Below are positions 39,133-46,954 of a stretch of 64,000 nucleotides of DNA, piece by piece. The position numbers were made by a program, and so were the translations under genes. The stretch's first letter is position 1, and every line of letters starts with the position of its first letter. Origin of the DNA: Streptomyces durocortorensis. Lineage in GTDB: Bacteria; Actinomycetota; Actinomycetes; Streptomycetales; Streptomycetaceae. The stretch spans positions 372,001-436,000 of the forward strand of contig NZ_CP134500.1 of the NCBI RefSeq assembly GCF_031760065.1, in the 5' to 3' direction. The notes below the pieces were generated by a model that was not told the origin of the DNA, made no database searches, and saw nothing but the letters and a program-made list of their open reading frames with translations.

Positions 39133-41624
39133 GACGCTCCCGTTCCGGTCAGGGGGTGTCTCGTCGCGGACCCGGCCATGTCCGGCGCGACACCCCCCAG
39201 GGGGAACCGCCGCCGTATCCGGTCCGTGTGCTCGGCCAGCGGCTCCATTCCGAGGGCGGCCCGGCGGCGGTCCACGCCTTCCGGGTCCTCGACCGGCCAC
39301 GGGACCAGCTCTCCGCCGACCGGCTCGAACCGCGTTCCGTACACCTGCGGGAGCCCTTCGGCGAGGCGCAACTCATCTGTCAGATAGGCGACTTCCCGCC
39401 AGGGCAGATCGCCGCCCTCCGCCGCCTGCCGCATCAGCTCCAGGCAGTGCTTGCGGAACTCCAGGTGCTCCCGGGCGTGTTGTACGAGGCGGCTCGCCGC
39501 GACGGCCGCGTCATGGCCGACCAGGGCACGCCCGGGCCACCCGTGGTCGGCCACGACGGTGGCCAGCCAGGCGATTCCGGCGTCGGTCAGGGTCCGCAGC
39601 CGTTCCTCGGCCGCGGTGTCGGTCATGCCGCCGTCCGCCCAGGGCACCCGGACGGCCCCGTCGAGGCGGTCCAGCCGCAGGAGCCTGCGCCGGATCTCCC
39701 CGGCGGGCGCGGGCTCGACCGGGGCCTGCGGCGCGTCGACCGGGTCGATGCGCAGCCGTACCTTCTCCCGGTCCCAGAGGTAGGTGATCCTTCGGCCCGC
39801 CTCCGGCCAGTCGAAGGCGACCTGGCCCTCGGCGGGGCTCTGGAGGTGCAGCCGTACGCCCGACTCCGGGTCCGTGACGTCCAGCTCCGGCACATCGTCG
39901 AAGACGTGCTCCGCCGCGTCCCGGAGTGCCACGCCGAGCCCGGCGAGGGTGAGGTTCGCGCCGTCGAGCAGTTCCCGCAGGGGCGGCCAGCCGCCCTCGG
40001 GGGCCGGGCGGGCCGCGACCGGGGCGAGCCCGTCGGTCTGCGGCGGCGGTTCGACCCGGAGCACCGGGCCGCCCTCCAGCGAGCGGACGAAGTAGGGCAC
40101 GTCCATGCGCCGGAGCTGGTCGAGCTCCGCCCGGTCGAAGTGGACGTCGGGGTCGGCGGGTCGGGGTGCGGCACCGCCGCCGGACAGCCAGCGGGGCACC
40201 AGGGCGTCGAAGTACCGGAACGTGGGCTGCCGCAGCACACGGACGTAGTGGCCCGGGGTGGCGGTCGCCAGGAAGTCCCGGATCGCCGTCCGCTGCCGGC
40301 ACATCAGGGTCCAGGCGTCGAACATGCCGCGCAGCATGGCGGTCAGGTGGGGGCCGTATCCGGTCCGGCCCTCGGTGTCGGCGACGACGTTCCTGGTCTC
40401 GTCACGGGCGTAGGGGCGGCGGCGTCGGTGCAGGCGCAGGGCCCCGGTCGCTTCCTCGGTCCAGCAGACGGGCGGGCCCTCGGCGCTGCACCAGCGGGCG
40501 GTGCGCTCCAGGCCGACGTGGTGCTGGTCGACCTCGGCGGTGGGGTCGTGCAGCAGGCCCGTGTCGTACAGCCGGGGGACGTGGCAGAAGTAGATCTCCA
40601 GGTCGATCGGGTACAGCAGCGGCTCGGGGTCGCCGGGCCGGCTGCCGGTCACCACGTTGCCGCCGATCATGTCGGTGATCCCGAAGGCGAACATCGCGGC
40701 GGTCAGGGAGCCCGTCCGGTGCCAGAAGCGTCGCGCCTCCGGCGGGGTGAGCCGGGTGCCGGTGAGCTGCCACGGTCCCGAGGTACGGATCGGCCCCCAC
40801 TGGTCGGGCGGCTCGATCCATTCCTGCCAGAGGTAGCCGGGGGCGGACCCGCGCCAGCAGGAGAGCACGGGCAGCCGGATCGCGCCGGAGGCCGCGGGCG
40901 CGTGGTTGAGGAGGTCGAAGACCGACGAGGGCGGGCCGTCCCCGCCGTGCGCGGTGAACAGCAGCTCACCGGAGGCGGGTCGCGGTTTGTACGCGATGCG
41001 GCCGCCGCCCGCGCAGTCGAGCCGCAGCACGCGCTGGCGGCCGTTGTGGGTTTCCTCGCCGTGGGTCCACAGGCCGACGACCGGTCCCCGGAATGCCGGG
41101 TTGCCGGGCCAGCAGGTGGTCAGGTCCTTGAGCAGCCGTTCGAGAAAGAGCGTCAGAAAATCCTCGCAGCGTGCCGCCCACTCCGCCACCCGGTCCCGGG
41201 CATAGTGCGTTCGTCCGGTCGCGCAGGCCACGAACGCCTCGGACACCACGGGGCCGAAGATATCGGCGTTGGCAATATCCAGCGTTCCGGGGGAAATTGC
41301 CGCGGAATACCGTCGTCCGGCCGCCTCGCACCAGTTATCGAGCCGGTCCAGCAGCGCCAGCAGCGGTGCGAACCGGCGGTCGCGGAGCGCGTGGACGAGC
41401 ATCCGCGCATCCTTCTCGCCGCCGAGCAGCCGCCCGGTCCTGACGGTCCCCTCCGGGCCCCCGGCGACCACCGGCGGGAAGAGCCCGCCCGCCGTTCCCT
41501 TGCCGACAGCGGCGAGTACCCGCTGCGCGACCGGTGAAAGGTCCGCCCAACCGCCCTCTCCGGAGAGACTTCCGGGGTCGCCCGTCTCCCAGAGCGGTTC
41601 GGTGTCCGCTGATGCTTCCGGCAA
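39129..41624 (-). CDS. LanM-type dehydratase domain (DUF4135) fused to DUF6624-like tail
   Basis: An 831-residue protein. Residues about 60-480 resemble the class II lanthipeptide dehydratase domain: Lys213 in AYKPRP, Asp318 and Asn323 in ITDMIGGNVV, Asp341/Glu343 in YPIDLEIYF. The usual His of the D.H..N motif is Ile320. No LanC cyclase follows; instead residues about 670-800 (ADHGWPGRALVGHDAA, EFRKHCLELMRQA, YLTDELRLAEGLPQVYGTRF) look like DUF6624. TTG at 41624 is chosen because GGAGG lies 6 nt upstream; GTG at 41663 abuts a hairpin and has no RBS. It should phosphorylate and dehydrate Ser/Thr of the precursor. Confidence 0.85.
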   Translation of the reverse strand: MPEASADTEPLWETGDPGSLSGEGGWADLSPVAQRVLAAVGKGTAGGLFPPVVAGGPEGTVRTGRLLGGEKDARMLVHALRDRRFAPLLALLDRLDNWCEAAGRRYSAAISPGTLDIANADIFGPVVSEAFVACATGRTHYARDRVAEWAARCEDFLTLFLERLLKDLTTCWPGNPAFRGPVVGLWTHGEETHNGRQRVLRLDCAGGGRIAYKPRPASGELLFTAHGGDGPPSSVFDLLNHAPAASGAIRLPVLSCWRGSAPGYLWQEWIEPPDQWGPIRTSGPWQLTGTRLTPPEARRFWHRTGSLTAAMFAFGITDMIGGNVVTGSRPGDPEPLLYPIDLEIYFCHVPRLYDTGLLHDPTAEVDQHHVGLERTARWCSAEGPPVCWTEEATGALRLHRRRRPYARDETRNVVADTEGRTGYGPHLTAMLRGMFDAWTLMCRQRTAIRDFLATATPGHYVRVLRQPTFRYFDALVPRWLSGGGAAPRPADPDVHFDRAELDQLRRMDVPYFVRSLEGGPVLRVEPPPQTDGLAPVAARPAPEGGWPPLRELLDGANLTLAGLGVALRDAAEHVFDDVPELDVTDPESGVRLHLQSPAEGQVAFDWPEAGRRITYLWDREKVRLRIDPVDAPQAPVEPAPAGEIRRRLLRLDRLDGAVRVPWADGGMTDTAAEERLRTLTDAGIAWLATVVADHGWPGRALVGHDAAVAASRLVQHAREHLEFRKHCLELMRQAAEGGDLPWREVAYLTDELRLAEGLPQVYGTRFEPVGGELVPWPVEDPEGVDRRRAALGMEPLAEHTDRIRRRFPLGGVAPDMAGSATRHPLTGTGAS

Positions 41625-41663
41625 AGCTGCCCTCCGACTCCTCGCTACGGGACGCACACGCAC

Positions 41664-41696
41664 CCGGGTGGCGCCGGTGTCAGCGGCGCCACCCGG
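41664..41696 (-). terminator. Perfect 12-bp hairpin between precursor and dehydratase genes
   Basis: CCGGGTGGCGCC (41664-41675) pairs exactly with GGCGCCACCCGG (41685-41696) around a 9-nt loop. It starts 7 nt after the precursor stop codon. Such hairpins after lantibiotic precursor genes act as attenuators or mRNA stabilisers, giving more precursor than enzyme transcript. No U-tract is present, so partial read-through is expected. Confidence 0.75.
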
Positions 41697-41702
41697 TACG
41701 CA

Positions 41703-41870
41703 TCAACAGCAGTAAATGCTCGCGCACGAACCGCAGGCGGTTCCGCTGCCGGAATTCGTCGGCGAGGCAAGCGGCGGAATTTCCTGTTCCAGATCGCCGA
41801 TCACCAGATCGAATACGTCGTCGGCGTTCTGGTCGGACGCGACCTGGACCTTTTCTTCGAGAGTCTGCAT
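41703..41870 (-). CDS. RiPP (lanthipeptide-like) precursor peptide
   Basis: 55 residues, absent from simple length-filtered gene lists. The leader (1-36) is acidic and helical, with DDVFDLVIGDLEQE; the FDL element recalls FxLD/FNLD leader motifs. The probable core is PTNSGSGTACGSCASIYCC, with Thr38, Ser40, Ser42, Thr44, Ser48 and Ser51 as dehydration candidates and Cys46, 49, 54 and 55 as ring partners. RBS AAGGAGGG lies 5 nt before the ATG, the strongest in the locus. It is first in the operon with dehydratase, oxygenase and cyclase genes. The leader cleavage site is unknown. Confidence 0.85.
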   Translation of the reverse strand: MQTLEEKVQVASDQNADDVFDLVIGDLEQEIPPLASPTNSGSGTACGSCASIYCC

Positions 41871-41909
41871 GAATACCCTCCTTCTGTGCCGAGTAATTGA
41901 CCGCCACTC

Positions 41910-41938
41910 AGTAGAACCGGACGACATGCGCATGTCAA
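41910..41938 (-). promoter_or_regulatory. Promoter of the RiPP operon with embedded palindrome
   Basis: On the minus strand TTGACA (41938-41933) and TCTACT (41915-41910) are spaced 17 nt, a good housekeeping-type promoter placing the 5' end about 33 nt before the precursor ATG. The spacer and -35 edge contain the perfect 14-bp palindrome GACATGCGCATGTC (41923-41936), positioned for repression. No regulator gene is adjacent. Confidence 0.65.
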
Positions 41939-41987
41939 CATAGTGATCCGGATGCCTTCCCGCCCTGTCTCCGCCCCAGGAGGTCCC

Positions 41988-44060
41988 ATGCCGCCCCCCA
42001 CCGCGCGCCGCCCGCGGCGCAGGCTCCCCGTCGCCCTGCTCGCCGCGGCGCTGGGGGCGGCCGCCCTCGTCGCCCCGGCCCCCGCAGCCGCCAGGGATTC
42101 CGCCGACTCCCCCGCGTCCGGGGGGAGTTACCTCGTCGGGCGCGGCATCGCCGATGTCACGGGCGAGGCCGCCGAGACCGGGATGATGGGCTACTCCAGC
42201 TTCGACCAGAAGACCTCCGGCATCCACCAGCGGCAGCGGTCGCGGGCGTTCGTCGTCGTCGACCGGTCGAGCGGCAAACGCGTGGTGTATGTCAACGCCG
42301 ACCTCGCGATGATCTTCCAGTCCGTACGGCAGGGGGTCCTCGCCCGGCTCCAGGAGCGCTACGGCAGCCTGTACGACGAGGAGAACGTCCTGCTGTCGGC
42401 CACCCACACCCACTCGGGCCCCGGCGGCTACTCCCACCACGTGGCGTACAACCTCTCCGTCCTCGGCTTCCAGAACGGCACCTACCGGGCCATCGTCGAC
42501 GGCATCGCGGACTCCGTCGCCAAGGCCCACGACGACCTGAAGCCCGGCACGGTCAGCCTGGGCACCGGAACGCTCACCAACGCCAGCGTCAACCGCTCCC
42601 GGGACGCCTTCGACCGCAACCCGGCGGCCGACCGGGCGGCCTTCCCCGACGCGATCGACCCCGCGATGACCGTGCTGCGCTTCCGGCAGGGCGACCAGGA
42701 CGCGGGCGCGATCAGCTGGTTCGCCACCCACAACACCTCGATCACCAACAGGAACACCCTGATCAGCCCCGACAACAAGGGCTATGCCGCCTACGTCTGG
42801 GAGCACGGCCACGAAGGTGTGCGCCATCTCGACGACACCCCGGGCTTTGTCGCGGCCTTCCCGAACACCAACGCCGGGGACATGTCACCGAACCTCAACC
42901 TGAAGCCGGGCTCCGGCCCCACCGAGGACGAGTTCGAGAACACCCGCGTCATCGGAGAGCGCCAGCTCGACAAGGCCCGCGAGATCTACGACGACGCGCG
43001 GCCCGTCGCCGGCGGCGTCGACTCCCGGCTCGCCTACGTCGACATGGAGCACGTGACCGTACGCGGGGAGTACACCCCGGACGGGCAGGAGCACCGCACG
43101 TGTCCCGCCGTCGTCGGCGCGTCCACCCTCGCGGGCAGTGTCGAGGACGGCCCGGCGATCCCGGGCTTCGAGGAAGGCATGCGCACCCCGGTCGCCGGAA
43201 TCCTCGACGCGCTGCGCATCGACACCCCGTCCTGGCTCGCGACCTGCCAGTACCCGAAGGCGGGCCTGGTCCCCACGGGCCTGCTGAGCAAGGTCCACCC
43301 GGTCACACCGAAGATCCTCCCCCTCCAGATCATGAAGATCGGCGAGCTGCACCTGGTGGCCGCCCCCGGTGAGTTCACGATCACCTCGGGCCTCCGGGTC
43401 CGCCGCACGGTGGCCCGGCAGCTCGGCGTCCCGCTCGACCGCGTCCTGCTCCAGGGGTACGCCAACGCCTACAGCCAGTACGTGACGACGCCCGAGGAGT
43501 ACGACGCCCAGAACTACGAGGGCGGCTCCACCCTGTACGGCCGCTACACGCTGCCCGCCTACCAGCAGGAGTACGAGCGGATCGCGGAGTCCCTGCGCGA
43601 GGGCACCGTGCTCGACAGGGGGCCGACACCTCCGGACGAGTCGGGAAGGCAGTTCAGCCTCCAGACCGGGGTGGTGTACGACAATCCGCCGGCGGGGAGG
43701 GCGTTCGGCGACGTCCTGAAGGCGCCGGAGGCCTCGTACGCACGCGGGGAGAAGGCGACTGCCGAGTTCGCCACCGGCCACCCGAAGAACAACGTCCGCC
43801 GTGGCTCCACGTTCCTGGAGGTCCAGCGGCTGGAGAACGGCGCCTGGGTGCGGGTGCTGGACGACGGCGCCTGGGAGACGACCTACCGCTGGACCCGGCT
43901 CAATGGTCTGACCGGCACCTCGAAGGCCACGATCACCTGGGACATCGGCGCGGACACCGCTGCGGGCACCTACCGGATCGTGCACCACGGGGACGCGAAG
44001 AACCTGTTCGGGAAGATCACCCCGTTCACCGGGGCGACCGGGAGCTTCACCGTGAAGTAG
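41988..44060 (+). CDS. Secreted neutral/alkaline ceramidase
   Basis: A 690-residue exported hydrolase that cleaves ceramides. A twin-Arg-like RRPRRRLPVALLAAALGAAALVA signal (split here as RRPRRRLPVALL and following residues) is followed by the ceramidase fold: GRGIADVTGEAAETGMMGYS, ATHTHSGPGGYS (zinc His), and NTNAGDMSPNLN with the nucleophilic Ser. A C-terminal Ig-like domain begins near SYARGEKATAEFA. ATG at 41988 is chosen for AGGAGG 5 nt upstream. It is divergent from the RiPP operon across 117 bp and convergent with the Nudix gene. No functional tie to the RiPP is evident. Confidence 0.93.
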   Translation: MPPPTARRPRRRLPVALLAAALGAAALVAPAPAAARDSADSPASGGSYLVGRGIADVTGEAAETGMMGYSSFDQKTSGIHQRQRSRAFVVVDRSSGKRVVYVNADLAMIFQSVRQGVLARLQERYGSLYDEENVLLSATHTHSGPGGYSHHVAYNLSVLGFQNGTYRAIVDGIADSVAKAHDDLKPGTVSLGTGTLTNASVNRSRDAFDRNPAADRAAFPDAIDPAMTVLRFRQGDQDAGAISWFATHNTSITNRNTLISPDNKGYAAYVWEHGHEGVRHLDDTPGFVAAFPNTNAGDMSPNLNLKPGSGPTEDEFENTRVIGERQLDKAREIYDDARPVAGGVDSRLAYVDMEHVTVRGEYTPDGQEHRTCPAVVGASTLAGSVEDGPAIPGFEEGMRTPVAGILDALRIDTPSWLATCQYPKAGLVPTGLLSKVHPVTPKILPLQIMKIGELHLVAAPGEFTITSGLRVRRTVARQLGVPLDRVLLQGYANAYSQYVTTPEEYDAQNYEGGSTLYGRYTLPAYQQEYERIAESLREGTVLDRGPTPPDESGRQFSLQTGVVYDNPPAGRAFGDVLKAPEASYARGEKATAEFATGHPKNNVRRGSTFLEVQRLENGAWVRVLDDGAWETTYRWTRLNGLTGTSKATITWDIGADTAAGTYRIVHHGDAKNLFGKITPFTGATGSFTVK

Positions 44061-44064
44061 AGGG

Positions 44065-44547
44065 TCAGACCTCGCGCGATGTGGGCTGGAACCAGGCAGG
44101 TCCTTCGGTGAGGGCCTGCTTGATCCGGAACAGGGAGAACTCGGCGAGCGGCGGGAGGCCGTCCAGTGGGAACCAGCCCACCTCCAGCGACTCGTCGTCG
44201 TTGACCCGGGCCTCGCCGCCGGTCGCCCGGCAGCGGAAGGTGATGTCGAGGTACTGGCAGCGGTCGCCGTTGGCGTACTGCACGGGCTCCAGCGCCTGGG
44301 TGAGCACCACCCGCTCGGCCACGCAGTGCACGCCGGTCTCCTCCAGCACCTCGCGCTCCGCCGTGGCCGCCGGCTCCTCACCCGGTTCGGCGATGCCGCC
44401 GACGAGCGACCACTTCCCCGTGTCCGCGCGCCGCCCGAGCAGCACCCGGCCCTCGTCGTCGAGGACGACGGCCGTCACTCCGGGCAGCAGGAGCAGTTGG
44501 TGCCCGGCGGTGGCGCGGATCTCACGGATGAAGTCGGGGGTAGCCAT
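44065..44547 (-). CDS. Nudix hydrolase
   Basis: A 160-residue pyrophosphohydrolase. The Nudix box GGIAEPGEEPAATAEREVLE plus ETGV matches G-x5-E-x7-REU-x2-EE-x-GU exactly. The flanking HQLLLLPGVTAVVLDDEGRV and CQYLDITFRCRA are typical of the MutT/ADP-ribose-like group. Substrate unclear. ATG at 44547 has TAGGCT 7 nt upstream and no Shine-Dalgarno, so it is probably leaderless. It is convergent with the ceramidase gene, with only 4 nt between stops. Confidence 0.93.
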   Translation of the reverse strand: MATPDFIREIRATAGHQLLLLPGVTAVVLDDEGRVLLGRRADTGKWSLVGGIAEPGEEPAATAEREVLEETGVHCVAERVVLTQALEPVQYANGDRCQYLDITFRCRATGGEARVNDDESLEVGWFPLDGLPPLAEFSLFRIKQALTEGPAWFQPTSREV

Positions 44548-44578
44548 GGATCCGAGCCTACGTGGCCGGGAACCGGTG

Positions 44579-46183
44579 CTACTTCCCGGTGCCCGGCACC
44601 CTGCGTGCCCGGACCGCCGAGACGCTCACCCAGCCCAGGCCCGCCAGGGCCAGCAGGGCGATGACGCCCTCGGGGAGCGGGCCCATCCGGGTGGCCGGGG
44701 TGAGCGAGGAGCGCAACGGGACCTCGGCGACCAGGGCGTCGGGGGTGAACATCCCGCTCCGGTCGGCGATCGTGCCGTCGGGCCGGATCACCGCGCTGAC
44801 CCCGCTGGTGACGGGGACGACGACGGCCCGTCCGTGCTCGACGGCCCGGACCTGGGACATGGCGAGCTGCTGGTAGGTCATCTCGCTGCGGCCGAAGGTC
44901 GCGTTGTTGCTCGGCACGGCGATCATCTGGCCGCCGTGGAGGACGGTATCGCGGGCGGCGTCGTCGAAGGCGGCCTCGTAACAGGTCACGAGCCCCACCT
45001 TCGTACCGGCGAGGTCGAAGACACCGACCTCGGTGCCGGGGACGAATTCGCGCTGCACCCGGTCGACGTCCTCGCTGAAGAACCGGGCGACCGTCCGCAT
45101 CGGCATGTACTCGCCGAAGGGCTGGATGAACCGCTTGTCGTAGGTGTCGACGGGCCCCTTGCCGGGGTTCCACTCGATCAGGGTGTTGCGCAGGCTGTCG
45201 GGGCCCTTCTCGACCACCGAGCCGATGACCGTGGGCACGCCGATCGCCTTCACCGCGTCGTCGATGACCTGGCGGGCGTCGGCGTTGAGGTAGGGGTCGA
45301 GGTCGGAGGAGTTCTCGGGCCACAGGACGAAGTCGGGCTGCTTCTCCTTGCCCGCCTTCACGTCTTCGGCGAGCTGCGCGGTACGCCGGGCGTGGTTGTC
45401 GAGGACGGCGCGGCGCTGGGCGTTGAAGTCGAGGCCGAGGCGCGGGACGTTGCCCTGGATGGCGGCGACGGTGGCCGTTCCGTTCTCCGCCGAGTCGTCG
45501 ACCAGGGGCAGCGCGGCGAGCGCGGCGGCGACCGGGACGAGGACGGTCGCGGCGGCCCCCGCCACGGCCGCGCGCGGGACCTCTCCGGTGCTCCGGTACG
45601 TACGGAATCGGCGCACGGCCTCGTAGAGCCCGAAGCCGCACAGGACGACGGCGAAGGACAGCAGCGGGGTGCCGCCCAGCGCGGCGAGCGGCAGGAACAC
45701 GCTCTCGGCCTGCCCGAAGGCGATCTTGCCCCAGGGAAAGCCGCCGAACGGGATCCGGGCCCGGACCGCCTCGTCCAGGGTCCAGACCGCGGCCGCCCAC
45801 ACCGGCCAGTACGCGAGCCGGGTCACGGCGGCGATGCCCAGGCAGCCCACCGCGATGAAGAGGGCCTCGGCGGTGGCGAGGGCCAGCCACGGCACCGGCC
45901 CGACGTCCTCGCCGGTCCAGCGCAGCAGCGGGAGCATGAACCCGAGCCCGGACAGCAGCCCGAGCCCGAAGGCGGCCCGCAGCCGGCGCCCGTGCAGCAC
46001 CCAGCCGAGCAGCGCGAACCCGGGCAGCACGAGCCACCACAGCGGGCGGGGCGGGAAGCTCGCGTAGAGCAGGACGCCGGAGAGGACAGCGGCGGCCGGA
46101 CGGAGGAGCCGCGGCAGCAGTCCGGTGGCCGGGGGCGCCGCGGCGGGCGGCAGGTCGTCGACAGGAGTCATGGTGGCGCTCAC
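44579..46183 (-). CDS. lnt: Apolipoprotein N-acyltransferase
   Basis: About 534 residues. The N-terminal half has six or so helices (LSGVLLYASFPPRPLWWLVL is the typical first), the C-terminal half a nitrilase-like domain with catalytic Glu (VLWPENSSD), Lys (YDKRFIQPFGEYMP) and Cys (LVTCYEAAF). Lnt adds the third acyl chain to lipoproteins at the membrane. GTG at 46183 or ATG at 46171 could start; neither has a clear RBS. It precedes the Nudix gene by 31 nt on the same strand. Confidence 0.93.
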   Translation of the reverse strand: MSATMTPVDDLPPAAAPPATGLLPRLLRPAAAVLSGVLLYASFPPRPLWWLVLPGFALLGWVLHGRRLRAAFGLGLLSGLGFMLPLLRWTGEDVGPVPWLALATAEALFIAVGCLGIAAVTRLAYWPVWAAAVWTLDEAVRARIPFGGFPWGKIAFGQAESVFLPLAALGGTPLLSFAVVLCGFGLYEAVRRFRTYRSTGEVPRAAVAGAAATVLVPVAAALAALPLVDDSAENGTATVAAIQGNVPRLGLDFNAQRRAVLDNHARRTAQLAEDVKAGKEKQPDFVLWPENSSDLDPYLNADARQVIDDAVKAIGVPTVIGSVVEKGPDSLRNTLIEWNPGKGPVDTYDKRFIQPFGEYMPMRTVARFFSEDVDRVQREFVPGTEVGVFDLAGTKVGLVTCYEAAFDDAARDTVLHGGQMIAVPSNNATFGRSEMTYQQLAMSQVRAVEHGRAVVVPVTSGVSAVIRPDGTIADRSGMFTPDALVAEVPLRSSLTPATRMGPLPEGVIALLALAGLGWVSVSAVRARRVPGTGK

Positions 46184-46320
46184 CCGCCGGAGTCTACGGT
46201 GAGCGGCTGTGAGCGGCGGCGCTGACCTGGCCCGGGCAGGGGCGGGGTAGCGGGGGGCCGGGCGTGGCGGGCGGTGCAGTCCGGGGCCGGGGGCCACCGG
46301 TCATCGGCGGGGCGGGCCGG

Positions 46321-46884
46321 TCAGGGGGCAGGGGGCCTGCCCGGGGCAGGCAGGTGAAGGCGTTCGCGGATGAAGCGTACGGCCGTCTCCGCGTCGTCGA
46401 CCGTGACGGTGAAGGTCCGGCCGTCGGCGAGGTGCAGGATCATGCCCTCGCCCTTGCGCACGACGACGGCGGTGCCCTGTTCGGGCCGCCAGCGGTAGCC
46501 CCAGCCGCCCCACTCGCGCGGGTTGATCCTCGGGACGAATTCGGCCCCGACGACATGGTCGAGCAGAATCCTGCGGCGCGGCAGACCGGCGTGGCCGCAG
46601 CGGACCTCCAGGGCGCCCCCGTCGACCTTGACGGCCACATGGACGAAGGCGAGCGTTCCGTAGAGGATCAGCAGACCGACGGCGACGCAGCCGATCACGG
46701 ACATGAGCAGCGGGGCGAAGCCCGAGGTCCAGGTGGAGCCGACGGCCAGCTCGATGCCCAGTGCCATGCAGGCCGCGCCCACGAGGGCCAGCAGCCACTG
46801 CAGCCGGTTGGTGGCCCGGCCGTTCCACTCCGCGGGCGGCACCTGGCTCGACCCGTGCCTCGCGTGCTCGGCGTGGTCCGTCAT
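46321..46884 (-). CDS. Two-helix membrane protein with PH-like C-terminal region
   Basis: 187 residues. Two hydrophobic helices (LLALVGAACMALGIELAVG; LLMSVIGCVAVGLLILYG) are followed by a strand-rich cytosolic region (VKVDGGALEVRCGHAGLPRR, INPREWGGWGYRWRPEQGTA, MILHLADGRTFTVTVDD) that resembles bacterial PH-like or DUF3093-type domains. Function unknown. ATG at 46884 has TACGCT 7 nt upstream and no Shine-Dalgarno, so it is probably leaderless. Confidence 0.7.
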   Translation of the reverse strand: MTDHAEHARHGSSQVPPAEWNGRATNRLQWLLALVGAACMALGIELAVGSTWTSGFAPLLMSVIGCVAVGLLILYGTLAFVHVAVKVDGGALEVRCGHAGLPRRRILLDHVVGAEFVPRINPREWGGWGYRWRPEQGTAVVVRKGEGMILHLADGRTFTVTVDDAETAVRFIRERLHLPAPGRPPAP

Positions 46885-46954
46885 ATTCAGCAGCGTAACC
46901 GCGATCCGGGCGGTCGGCCGGGGCACGAGCGTCCTTGGTGGAGATCGGACCCGG

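Noticed and set aside
39156..41537. Plus-strand ORF antisense to the dehydratase gene
   Set aside because: The translation has no domain features; the opposite strand encodes the YKPR and DLE motifs and fits the operon.
41661..41663. GTG as start of the dehydratase gene
   Set aside because: It abuts the hairpin at 41664-41696 and has no RBS; TTG at 41624 has GGAGG at ideal spacing.
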